Positions 51,966 to 62,699 of a stretch of 64,000 nt of DNA are shown here, one piece after another. Every line of letters starts with the position of its first letter. Position 1 is the stretch's first letter. The position numbers and the translations under genes were made by a program. The DNA is taken from the NCBI GenBank assembly GCA_039619475.1, contig CM077116.1:19341443-19405442 (forward strand). Direction: 5' to 3'. The notes beneath the pieces are model-generated. The model saw only the letters and a program-made list of their open reading frames with translations. It ran no database searches and was not told the DNA's origin. The DNA is from Icerya purchasi. Its lineage: Eukaryota > Arthropoda > Insecta > Hemiptera > Monophlebidae.

Positions 51966-52068
51966 ACATCCGGATGGAGGAAACTAAGGAGCATAGTACA
52001 ATGGACTCCATTCTTTCAGACGTACAAGAAGCAAAGGTATCCTTGGGTACAGCTAGCAGGACACCAGG
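51966..52068 (+). CDS. IP3K: Inositol-trisphosphate 3-kinase, first catalytic-domain exon
   Basis: The exon has 34 codons plus one base and begins TSGWRKLRSIVQWTPFF, continuing through YPWVQLAGHQ. This is the conserved entry to the IP3 3-kinase catalytic domain; vertebrate ITPK proteins have W-K/R-K-I/L-R, VQWSPF, a KK-rich stretch, YPWxQLAGH at the same place. The acceptor is strong (pyrimidine-rich tract, then GTTCCAG at 51959-51965) and the donor is CAGG|GTATGG at 52069. It enters in phase 0 and leaves in phase 1, splitting the Gly codon that follows GHQ. The residues expected next (a Gly-x-Phe-Lys-Ala type strand, the PxxxDxKxGxR inositol phosphate kinase motif and the calmodulin-binding segment) are not found between 52069 and 64000, so the gene continues past the window. 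Insects can carry more than one IP3K gene, and this short piece does not separate the paralogues. Confidence 0.9.
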
Positions 52069-52236
52069 GTATGGTTTTATATCAATTATTTCTGTTCATT
52101 CATTTTAATAATAAAAATAATAATAATAGTAATAATAATAGAAAGAAAACGTATTACTCGTCTGTCCGCTAATTAAGTCGATTCACTAAGTAATGATTTT
52201 ATTTTAATGTTTATACAGTCATGAAGTTAATACTTA

Positions 52237-52242
52237 TACATA

Positions 52243-52334
<92 letters not shown>

Positions 52335-52372
52335 CATATATATATGGATATATATGAATCCCCCCCCCCCCC
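52237..52372. repeat. (TA)n microsatellite ending in a 13-base C run
   Basis: TA repeats broken by regularly spaced CATA units cover about 110 bases, then GGATATATATGAAT, then a run of 13 C at 52360-52372. Homopolymer C of this length is rare in such AT-rich DNA. Confidence 0.95.
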
Positions 52373-52679
52373 TAATTTCTATTAAACTTAGAAAATGCAA
52401 ACAATACTTCATATTAATTTCGTAGCGATGCTGATCGAGTTTTGTATTAATTACGATGTAATTTTTACGCTGGAGATGATATCGATAAAACCGTTATGAA
52501 ATGTATAAAGTTTTGCTCTTGCGTTTTGAAATAAAGGTGCAATAAAAATCAGAATTAAGAATAAAAACCGTCTTTATTTTTCTTTGATAAACCCAAAAAT
52601 ATGAGAGAATGAGACAGTTAACTGAATTAACATAACTAGTATTTAGGGACGTTGTGTCCCTTCATGAGGATTTGTGAGT

Positions 52680-52765
52680 GGACTTTTTATATATACATAC
52701 ACACACACATATATATATATATATATAACCCGGCCATTTTGGCCTCGCAAGGGGCTGTGCCCCTT
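52680..52765 (-). repeat. (CA)n(TA)n microsatellite next to GC hairpins
   Basis: A CA run and a TA run (about 52697-52728) are followed by GGCCATTTTGGCC and AAGGGGCTGTGCCCCTT, two perfect hairpins. Reversed, the order is hairpin then (TA)n, the same order as at 2341-2430. Confidence 0.6.
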
Positions 52766-53068
52766 GATCCCTCTTGCATTTATTTCTGTCTCTTTCTCTT
52801 CTATACTTTGTATAAAATGATCAAAATTTACAACGTAATTCTTACTGGCATCAACACAAAAAAAATAACATAATCACAAAAATCCTATCCTAACATTTAA
52901 CTTTTCATTAAATAAAATTAAGACATTTTTAAATAACAATAACAGAAATCCTACAAAATATAACAAACGTTACATAAAATTGGGAAATTTTTTTGGAACA
53001 TTTTTTCTAATGGGGGGTAACCTAAGAATTACGTTGTAATTAATATATATATATATATATATAATATA

Positions 53069-53621
53069 CAGTGAAAGTCGGTTATAGTAAACGGTCTAGT
53101 GCTCCACGGTTATAGCAATGTTATAGAGACTAATATTACTGAAACCGACAGAATTACATAAAACTGTACGTTAATTTCAGTTGCTGGCAATAAAATCGGT
53201 TGCAGCGACTAATTGCTTATTGCGACCGAAATCTTGGTACACAGATGAAATATTGCCATTTGTAACGACGTGATGGCGCGGAATTTAACTTGAAAATTTT
53301 TTACTGAGGAATTTAATAAAAAAGAATCGTTTCCCAATGCAGAAAAATAAAATTTACTTGAATATACGTTATTCTATATTTTACTTATGCGTTGAATTGA
53401 TTAAAATGCGTAGCTATGACGATAAATAAACGATTGTGTTTAATTGACGAAAAATTATAGCGAAAAATATGTTACGAAAGTTTCATAATGCAGTAACTGT
53501 TCAGTAACAGTGTAAATCCTGGACATTAAAAAATGATAACACTTTACTTGATCTCGGATACAACAATGAACCGTTTGTAACGACCAGATAATACATATGT
53601 TATCACAACTGATTTTCATTG
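53069..53621 (+). mobile_element. pogo/mariner-like MITE with TA target duplication
   Basis: The left end, CAGTGAAAGTCGGTTATAG, and the reverse complement of the right end, CAATGAAAATCAGTTGTG, match at most positions and are each flanked by TA (53067-53068 and 53622-53623). Length is 553 bp with no transposase frame. Inside, the phrase CGGTTATAG and close variants (CGGTTGCAGCGACT, TTGCGACCGAAA, TTTGTAACGACC) recur in both orientations, mostly near the ends. Terminal CAGT and TA duplication point to the pogo/Tc1-mariner group (family knowledge). It must have moved using a transposase encoded elsewhere. Confidence 0.75.
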
Positions 53622-53929
53622 TATTCATTACATCCAAAACTTATAATATAGTCTTCCAATTTATATTATAGAAGGAGATTGTATGTTTGTCGCATATGTG
53701 TTGCTTTAATTCGAATAAAGGAAACGAATTTGAAACCGCCATAGCCCCATTTACTGGCTTACCACTGAAGGATGTACTATTACTGCGTATAACTTTTGAC
53801 TACGCGCATGGACTCTTAGAAATTGATGCCGGTCACTGATGGTCTTATTTAAGTATATCGGTATCGATAAGTACTAATTAAATAAACATCAAGTAGCATT
53901 AAAAAAAAAAAAAAAAACAGTAGTCCCTC

Positions 53930-54230
53930 CAAAGATGCACCTTCTTTTTTTTTAATATTGCCAGGCGAAAATTGGCCAAATAATTTTATTAGAGGACAAA
54001 GAGACCATATAAACAACTGAAATTTTAAAATTAAAATAAGAATGACTTAAAAAAGTACTTTGAACGTCAGTTTCCCGGGAAAATGTAGATTCAAATAAAG
54101 ATGACAAATGCGCAATTTACGGGCTCATCACGGCTGACGAAATTCCTAAACAAATACCCAGCTTTATACAGTACCGAAAGTGGAAAATTTAGGTTGATCT
54201 GCACTGGAAAATATTTATACTAAAAACTGA
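53930..54230. other. AT-rich spacer with weak likeness to the 165-bp repeat
   Basis: Contains TGAAATTTTAAAATTAAAA near 54020, similar to the marker phrase of the repeat at 540-1800 and 21080-21480, but no second unit is visible. Confidence 0.25.
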
Positions 54231-54600
54231 AAAATAAAATAGTTACAACTTCAAAAATTTACTTTAAAAATTAAATAAAAATGCACTAACAAATAAGAAC
54301 TAATTGTTTGATAAAAAATAATTTATTTCAGTGGAGAATATATACGTAAAGATGTTACGAGTTAATTCTTAATATTAATTTTTTCAACTCGGCGCCAAAT
54401 TTAAATTGCAACAATGATTAAAAACCGCATGAAATATTCTTTTTCCAGTACCTGGCTTATAGTAAACGAGTGATTGCGCCGTTATACTCATTAAATTGTT
54501 CCTAAACATTATTGTAATTTGAATTGTTTATGAATTATCACAATATCCTTATTAAATATATTCCTCTGAAATATATTATTTGTGAAACGATAAATTTGGG
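54230..54600. mobile_element. Second, diverged copy of the long inverted-repeat element
   Basis: Matches the central part of the element at 30650-31390 in the same order: AAAATGCACTA, then AACTCGGCGCCAAATTTAAA (there AGTCGGCATCAAATTTATA), then ATTAAAAACCGCATGAA, then ATTAAATTGTTCCTAAACAT (there ATTAAATTGTTCCTAGATAT), then CTCTGAAATATATTATTTGT. It carries about 45 extra bases after the CGCATGAA part. Two copies in one window show this is a family. Confidence 0.65.
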
Positions 54601-54674
54601 CGTTGATGAATTTAGATCCCCACCAGGGATGCTCAATGGGTACTAGCCGTTGATAACTTAAATTTTTTATTTTA

Positions 54675-54890
54675 CTCAGGGGGATGCCACCACGTTCTCG
54701 TATTTACCGTGGACGAAATTTAATTGTTCTTATTGTTATTATTTAAATAAAGTTACTCTATGAAATTTTGTGTGGTTTATTAAAGAAAATTAGCACCTAC
54801 ACAAATCTCTCTTTACCGGTCGACCGCTATAAAAGACAATATTAAAATAAATAATTGAATACTGTAAAATAGACACAAGTATACGTATCT
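54675..54890 (+). repeat. LTR-like sequence, decayed copy related to 63717-64000
   Basis: Shares the exact 14-mer ACCGGTCGACCGCT (54815-54828) with 63915-63928, and GGGGATGCCACCACG (about 54680-54694) corresponds to GGGGTGCCAACCACG in the other copy, about 135 bases upstream here against about 155 there. The GC-richer DNA that follows (54900-55130) may be part of the same element. Confidence 0.45.
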
Positions 54891-55199
54891 CTATTGTCAA
54901 CGGTTGTATGCGGTGACGACGGCTCCCCAATCTGCAATCTGGCTGCGTTTCGTTTTGATGATTGACGATTTGAACTAACTTTAGCCGAACTTGGCATAAT
55001 TACTTTCGCGAACGGTATTAATACTTCAACCGATCGTTCGATCTGACTTTTCCGCGCTGCAGTGGTTATTCCGTGTGTTCTTTCCCGGACGACGCGATAT
55101 TTCGTTAAGAGGACTGTTAATTAAAAACGACTAACACTGCTTGTCCCAGGTACATCGACTAACTATGTTTTATAACAGAGAAATTACCTCTATTAAAGG

Positions 55200-57580
55200 T
55201 AATAACGCGACTGACTGACAAAAAAATCTCTCTGGGATCCTTTGCCCTTTTCTCCATGTCTTTACGCCCGTACCGTGTTCAAAATTGACCGATTCAGGTA
55301 CACGCTTTCTCTTGCGGTGATCGATGATTGGATACCCCGACCGACAATAAGATTTCACTCGTACCCCTTTTTTATAATAATTTGCGTCGTCTTTATTTTT
55401 ATTATTTCTATTTACACTGTAATGTACACATGTACATTATTATTTAACCTTTTTAGGGTAAATCGTCAAGTATTGGTACTTTTTTTAAATCGTTTTATTA
55501 ACAATTACATAAAAATTAGTTGATTATTTTTTTTTTTAATAATTGTATTGGCGACCAATTTCTTACCGAAGAAAACACCATTGAAAACGCTAAAGATAAT
55601 AATTTGAGAATATTTAAATCAAAACAATTTAAAAAAAGAAAGAAAGAAAACGATTTTTTTAAAGAAATAAAGGAAGTAAACGTTGCTTTTTTCAACGACA
55701 AATGCGAAGAAAATAAGCGACAAAGTTGATGATATAGATTTATTAATTATGGAATCTTACAAAATAATTATTTTATCCTATTAGTGCAGTTCTATTTTAC
55801 CGCCATCACTGTTCACGTGTCGTGTAGAAATTTCCCATTCAAACAGTTTTAAACACAATGTCGCGATATTATTGATAAAATAAATTTAATAAATTAGATT
55901 ACACTATATGTAAGGAAAAACAGAGTAGTATTTAATTTAAATACATGGATTCTTCATATATCTCAGAATGTAAGTTGTACACAGATGAAATATTTCCAAA
56001 TAAAACGTTCGCAAGATGATATTTTTATATTTAAAAAAATGAATAAGTCATGTTGTTTAAATTTTATAAACAGAAAGTTCTTGTTATCGGTTGTATTTCC
56101 TTATAATAATTGTGTACGTTAAAAAAAAAAAAGATAGCGCAAGATCGTGTGTGGTCAGATGATGTAATTAGATAGACCTGCTATCGCTGTGATGACGAGA
56201 ATTTAATGTCATTACGGTCATTATAATCCAAATTATGTCTGTATCATTTAGAGCGAATAGTAAACCGGATGGTAACGATCACACAGTTCGTTGAACACCG
56301 AACAAAAATTCTGACTAGAACAGAAATGGAAGCCGAAACCATTTGCCGAACAGTAAGAAATTGTTTTGAGTTCGTTCTTATTAGGCGCGAAACCTTTTAT
56401 GGTTATTTAACGATCATTTTTGGTACCTACATTTGTTGACTTTACGAAGTGAAAATGTCTTCAACCTTTTTCCTTCTAAAAATACGGAATATCGTTTTTG
56501 TACAATTTGACTGCTGTTAGTAATGTGTTTATAATTTCTTAAAATTCGGGAAAAAATTATATTATTGTTATTATTAAATTAGATTTATGTGCCATGTGCA
56601 GCAACCATGGCTAGAGGCACGGGAGGACAAGGAAGATTAGATTAATGAGTAGAGTCCGGACTTATGAAAGAAAAAAAGTTAAGTTGGACCGTGAAGAGGA
56701 GTTGTCATTAATTTTCTTTTCCAAGGAGTATGAAGGGCATTCGGTGAGGATATGGTGGATGGTGAAGATAACACTACATACGGCGCATAATTATACCTTT
56801 GTTGAAGGGAGGAATAATGCATTTTAACCGAAAAAGGAGTCGCGACAACTCAGGTTTTAGCGGCGTCCTGTGTTAAAAGCTAAAAAGCTGTTTGCGAATT
56901 CGTGCAAAGGCTGTTCTGCAGAAATTGCGAAGGCCACGTATCTTATTCATTCTGCATATTGCATTTTTAATTGAAGAATGTTAATTAAATTAAATGTGGG
57001 GATGCGGAATCTTTTGATATAATCCAAAATATTTCACAAAATTGAGGGATAACACAATAAGAAAAAAAAAAAAACTAGCGGAAGCGAAAAACTGGAAAGA
57101 AGAAAAGATGAGTGCAATATGAAAATACGAAGTGCTAGATGAAACAAAGAAAACGCGGACAGAAAAGAATGATTAAAATAGAACGGACGATAAATGTGAG
57201 GAATGAGAAGGTGCAAAAAATACCGAATTAGTACGAACCACTGGAAGCTCGTAATAATCATCATCAGCGATAAATTATGTTTATTTATAAGAAGCAGATA
57301 TAAGGCTGGCGAGATTGTGTAAATTTAAAAAAAAGTTAATTTAATTTAAATGATGATTTCACACCATGCTTATTCGTTCGGAAAATGCTAAGTTAAATTA
57401 CTAGTTTATTGGAGAACTTTAAATTTATCAGTCTGTAGATTTTCACCACGTGCTACAATCACATTTAAGTAGATTGAGGATTTTTGTCCCGGAGGATTAT
57501 TTATAATTTTTATTATGCTATTTTCTCCAAAGATAATCTTTCCGTTCAGCCTTTACCTTCTCTGACCATTTGACAATTTT
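55200..57580. other. Intron DNA, nothing recognised
   Basis: AT-rich sequence with no clear coding or repeat signature. The open frame at 57034-57264 on the minus strand is a Phe/Leu/Ser-rich translation of purine-rich DNA and could be a decayed, inverted piece of the neighbouring LINE, but no motif proves it. Confidence 0.4.
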
Positions 57581-57589
57581 CCGTCTTTT

Positions 57590-58345
57590 TGTCGTCCCTT
57601 GATCACTGCCATATGTCGCCTTCATTTCGGTCATACCTTTCTCCCTTGGTCACTTTTTCCTTTTTCCCTCGTCTCTTTCCCTCGCTATCCTCCTCTTCCA
57701 GAAGATTCCTTCTTTCTGTCTGATGTAATCATGTTTTCTTCGAATGTTCCTCGCGTTCTTCAGAACGTTCTCTCTCCTATTCTGAGCTTTTGGATCTTGG
57801 TCTTCCTACTCCATACAATGACTCTTATGATCTTTCATTTCCTTCCTTGTCAGTTGTTCCTAATCTAGCTTCTTTCATTCATTTTATCTCACACCAGATT
57901 ACGGTCTGATATGTTATGCTCCTTTTGAGCTATTATTTAGATTCCTTGGTTGATTGGACTGTTACCCAAAAGAGGGGGAAAAAAGCCAGCCTAACTTCAA
58001 AAAATATTTACCACCTCGTTACGGAAGAAATTATTCATTCTTGTTGGAGAAGTTATTTTTATCTAGCTGATTTTCATCTCCCTGCCACATCTGGATTTTA
58101 TTTCTTTTTGTTGTTTTCGTATTCTTAGAACACGCGATCTTTTATTCCAATTTGCTTAGCCTTGGTCTCCCTACTCCTTACAGTGCCCTCTACATTGTCG
58201 CTTTTCCATCTACTTCTGTTGTTCCTTTGTTAGCCGCCTTCATTTCTTCTGTCTCTAATCGTTTCTTGATATACCCAGTCGCTCCATATGTCTTTCTATT
58301 CTTTTATTCTTTTGTGTTGGGTGAATGTCCTATGCTGACGTGCCC
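57590..58345 (+). mobile_element. Eroded RNase H-type LINE 3' ends, copies 1 and 2
   Basis: Pyrimidine-rich + strand with frames reading TAICRLHFGHTFLP and then, after a shift, LDLGLPTPYNDSYDLSFPS; a second copy at 58155 reads LSLGLPTPYSALYIVAFPS. The R-L-R/H-F-G/N-H stretch is the post-RNase H segment of I-like LINE proteins, and LGxPTPYSxSYxxxFPS is the family's C terminus as judged by comparing the copies with each other. All are frameshifted. Confidence 0.5.
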
Positions 58346-58535
58346 GTAAAGAAATAAAAAACAACATAAGATTGTATTACAAATTTCGATTCTGAACGAC
58401 TAAAGATGGAAAGCGCAAAGGATTGAAGTAGATGGAAAAGAAAAAAGATAAAGAAAATATTGTATGAAGTAAGAAGATCTAGAACCAAGATTTGCGAATA
58501 CAATAACGTTTTTAGCCGCATTTAATTACCACTGG

Positions 58536-59360
58536 TTTGCACATAATCTCGGATTCTAAAAGAGTTCTGCAAGCTATCACATCTCCTTTTCCTGCTCCCT
58601 CTTCCGATTTTGTAGTACTTCTCATACCTTCCCTCATTCATGATCTTTTCCTTCTTCACTTAATCGAGATTGGTCTTTTGAGGATTTATGGTCATTTGGT
58701 CACTGAGGGCAATGAAATAATGGATATTCATTAGCCCATTATTCTATTTCTACTCCAGATTTTGAGGCACTTTTTCTACTCATAATATTGTTCTTCTTCC
58801 TCAGCCGCTCATTCCAAACTATGGCTCAACTCCTATTCTTCTTCATTTTCTAATCCTGCCTCCTTTTATCTCTCTATTCAGCCATCACTTCCTCCTCGTC
58901 CATGGATCGTTAACTTCTCTTTCTCTTAAACGCTCTATAATCTTTGCTATTTATCGCCTTCGCTTTAATCACAGTCTCTTTCCCGCATCATTTTCACGGT
59001 TTTCATCTACTGCTACACCATTTCGTCCTTTTCATTCCCCCTTTAATTACTTTTCTTGTAATCTTGATATCATGTTTTATTTGAATGTTTGGTCTTCTCT
59101 GCTGAACAATCGTCCTTCTACTTGTTTCTATTAAAACTCGGTATTCCTATGGTATTTCCCTTAAGAGTGAATATTCTCTCATTTCCTTCTGCTTCTGTCA
59201 TTCTTCGTCCTTCTACTTGTTTCTATTAAAACTCGGTATTCCTATGGTATTCCCCTTAAGAGTGATTGTAATATTCTCTCATTTCCTTCTGCTTTTGTCA
59301 TTCTTCGTCCTTCTACTGGTTTCTATTAAAACTCGGTATTCCTATGGTATTTCCTTTCAT
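58536..59360 (+). mobile_element. Eroded LINE copy 3, with RNase H motifs
   Basis: The frame at 58537-58734 reads SDSKRVLQAITSPFPAPSSD and ends YGHLVTEGNEIMD. These match the TDSxSVLxAL and GHxGIxGNExAD motifs of RNase H, the domain that removes RNA from the RNA/cDNA hybrid in I-like LINEs. Two catalytic Asp positions are kept, but the upstream part of the domain is gone. After it comes SLKRSIIFAIYRLRFNHSLF, the same segment as in copies 1 and 4, and then the tandem at 59111-59357. Confidence 0.62.
59111..59357 (+). repeat. 95-100 bp tandem repeat, about 2.6 copies
   Basis: Units start CGTCCTTCTACTTGTTTC at 59111 and 59206, with CGTCCTTCTACTGGTTTC at 59306; unit 2 has a 5-base insertion (AGTGATTGTAATATTC). 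The unit corresponds to the 3' coding end and UTR start of the local LINE family, so the array probably arose by local duplication inside an insertion. Confidence 0.9.
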
Positions 59361-59737
59361 CAAATTATATAAAAATAAACATAAATACAAACGCGCTTTA
59401 AAATGTACCGCTGAGGTCATAAACAATAAAAATAAATATTTTACAAAAAAAGAAGAAATCGTAATTACAAACTAGACACCAAAAAAAGGAAACGTATAAA
59501 AAGTACAAACCGAATAGAAAGGACTACAGGAAAATCTCGTAACCACAAAAAAACCAACCAACCCGAAGTATACTGAGACTGCCACGAAAACTATACTCTT
59601 CGAGCCGAAAGAGCAAACGCGTTACTTTCCTTTTTTCATCAATTCTTTCACTTCTTGTTTAATATCTTCATTTTATTAAATTTTATATTCTTTTTCGTAT
59701 ATAATATATATATAATTTGATTTAAAAAAAAGAATGA

Positions 59738-59900
59738 AAAAATGGTATTTCCCTTAAGAGTGAATATTCTCTTATTTCCTTCTGCTTCTGTCATTCTTGT
59801 CCTTGAATTATTTTTATCCTTTACTCTCAAACGTTTAAGAATATAACGTTATTTTCTTCTTTTTCCCACTGCTTAGGGTAATGTTCTCGTTGACAAACCT
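59738..59900 (+). mobile_element. Eroded LINE 3' end, copy with UTR
   Basis: Begins with the 3' part of the 95-bp tandem unit (GGTATTTCCCTTAAGAGTG) and continues into TTCTCGTTGACAAACCTGTA, matching the end of copy 4 (TCCTCGTTGACAAAGCCATT at about 61372), followed by an A run. It gives the likely 3' end of this LINE family. Confidence 0.5.
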
Positions 59901-60839
59901 GTAAATGTATTGAAAAAAAAAAAATCCTTATAAACATGGGAGAGGGCGCAAATGTTTTCGAAGAACAGGCTAGGGTACATGAAAAAAGAAAAACGTTCTG
60001 TAACGCTTCGCTGAGAATAGTACTCAAAATCGTATTAACATTCTAAATGAAATCGCGATCTGCATTCTTGCATCGTAGATTACCAGATTGAAGTGGAAAG
60101 AGAACGGTACCCGTCTTTTTGCAAAGTTTTACTAATATTCCCGTGCACCAAACCGATTCGTATTAATCAGCCGAAATTTCATTGAAAATTTTCTTAATGC
60201 GATATTAATTGTTTGCGCGGTATTGCGAAATAAAACGTTACAAAATGTTCTTCTTTTAGGTTTTTTGATGTTTATTCTGTAACATTTGTAGGAACCTTTT
60301 TGTTTACCATAAAATTTCCTATTTTCAGTTTGAACATCACCTTTCCTCCGGATGCACACACCGTGATCTGGCAATAATTTATAGAATACGAGGAGATATT
60401 TTAACTATTAAGTTCATCGAAAGTATTGTAAAAGTCTGTACCTGCTTTGTAGGAACAAAGACGGTATCTACAAAAATAATTGTTTTTTTGGAACAAAGTT
60501 CTTTTACGCGGCTTGGCGGTAGGAGTAAACTGGCAGAAATTATCAGGGAACGAAAAATCGTTATGCGGCCTCTAGGCAACCTCCACTCTCTTTCTCATTC
60601 AACCTGTCTCTTTCTATTATATACGGGTATGTGTGCAATTCGAGCAGCAAACATTGTACGCGGTTAGCTGTATAAGCTCAATTCTAAACACGTGTAAATT
60701 TTATTGTTTTTTGGTTTTTTTTTCGTTTTTGTTTTAATTCATACGGGATTTATATTGTGTTACTTTTTATCGTATACTTTATGAATGACTTTATACTTCT
60801 ATATCTACCAAAAAGTGAAAGGAACTTCGTTCCCACCGA

Positions 60840-61410
60840 GTGTATACACCACTTCTCTTTTTTTTTCCCATCAAATTACTTTTTATTTAGAAGGAAACTC
60901 TTCTTAATTACGAGACAACTCCTATTCATCTTCTTTTTCTCATTCTGTCACCTTCTACCTTTTCTGTTTAGTACCATCTCTTTCTCTTTGCCCATGGTTT
61001 TTAGACTTTCCTCTCTGAAACGCTCCACCATCTCAGCTATTTGTCGCCTTCGTTTTAATTATATTCTCCTTCTTGCATGCATCATTTTTTTCAATTTTCG
61101 TCTGCTTCTACTCCATTTTTACCTGTTTATTTCTAATTACTTTAACACATCGATATCATGCTTTATCTGAATGTTCGACCTTTTCTGCTAAACAGTCGCA
61201 CTCTTGCTCTTCTCTACTAAAACGCGGTATCCATACTCCTTATAGTGGTTCTTACATTCTCTCATTTCCTTCACTTCTGTAATTCCTGCTCTCAAATTAT
61301 TTTTATCCTCTATCCTTAAACGATTAAGAACATCACTTTATTTTCTTTTTTGTTCCATTTCTCGGACTAATGTCCTCGTTGACAAAGCCATTGGAAAAAT
61401 AAAAAGCAAG
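60840..61410 (+). mobile_element. Eroded RNase H-type LINE 3' end, copy 4
   Basis: Frames read SSLKRSTISAICRLRFNYIL and later TLFLITLTHRYHAL-like and RGIHTPYSGSYILSFPS, with the family 3' UTR up to TTGACAAAGCCATTGG and an A-rich end at about 61400. Side by side with copy 3 (58900-59110) the DNA matches almost continuously. Frame changes between segments show it is dead. Confidence 0.55.
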
Positions 61411-62560
61411 TAATTACCTCCCGAAATCCAATGAGGGTTGTAACGGTAAAGTAACTGCCGCGTATCATATAAAATGCTAGACCTTAAAAAGGACTTTGGG
61501 ATAAAACGAATTATTGAAATACTTGAGGTACTTCTTACGACCTTTTTCAATTCTCTCTGAACAGTACAAATTGTCTGAACGAATTGCTCTTTACGAATCA
61601 AAGCAACCCGCTTAAATCACACCCCATAAAACGACCTCTTTACACAAAAATGTATTTCCCAATACAATTTTCCAATATGTAACGTTGTTATTTTGCGTGA
61701 AGTTAGTTACTCTTTTATTCTAGATTTTATAGACCTTCGTGGAATCCCGCATGGTTTCACCTGCAGAATGCACATAATAAATTAAATGCGAACAGTCTAA
61801 CGTATATTATTGCGATTATGTACAGTAAACTTAGCTAGAGGGCGTTAACTGTATTTAAAAGAACATTCAACTTTTTAATATTGTTTCACCAAACTACTCT
61901 AACCCGGGCGTTCGTAGTCTACTCAGGATAAATTCCGTTCTGCTGTTTAGAACTGATTTTAACTTTGAGCATAAAATACGTGTCGGTATGTGTGGATAAA
62001 TCGCACGAAGCTCTGATATTTGCAGGAACTGCGACGCACGGTTAACAAAAGTTTCCGCATTGTGCTGCAGTATTCATTGCCTATAGAAGTTCAATCGAAT
62101 TCATATTTTTCAAGAGAAAAAATCGTCTGTCACTAAACCGGTAATTCTTTTCTACAAAAATTGATTCGGGTGCATTCCCATAAGAACATAAATCTGAACT
62201 GAATAATTTCTGAATCCGGTATGATGAACAGTTTCGAATCGTTCGTTCTCTTCAAAGAGAAAACTGTGTATAATATATAAATTTGATATTGTCAATGAAA
62301 CGACAAAGTTGTTTCCTTGTGAAGAAACCGTATATCAGTCGGCCACGAATTATTTTCGGCTATTCAATATATTTTAGCGATTCTGTTATTTCTTGGATCA
62401 CGCGACCTCTCCTGTTTTAAGTGAGTTATGAAAGGACATTCAGCGGAAGATTGCACTGAGTTTATTTATGAAGAATTTGGAGACTCGTAGGAAAGAATCA
62501 ACGATAGAAATCAATTCTTCTAATTCTATTCACCGGTCACAATCCCTTCATTCCACAAAT
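61410..62560. other. Intron DNA, nothing recognised
   Basis: AT-rich unique-looking stretch between the LINE cluster and the Penelope-like remnant. No coding or repeat signature was found. Confidence 0.45.
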
Positions 62561-62699
62561 CTCCCCTCCCCTAATGTCGTTAGGCGCCTACCACCATCAA
62601 CGACTTCAACACTATACTTAACAGGAAACATCTAAATCGAACTACCCACATGTAAAAGCCTGCAAATAAAGAAATTTAAAAGAAAGCGCTTTAGAAATG

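Noticed and set aside
52227..52412. Minus-strand frame of Tyr-Ile repeats
   Set aside because: It is a translated TA microsatellite.
57034..57264. Minus-strand frame rich in Phe, Leu and Ser near the LINE cluster
   Set aside because: Pyrimidine-rich composition alone gives such a translation, and no LINE motif was found.
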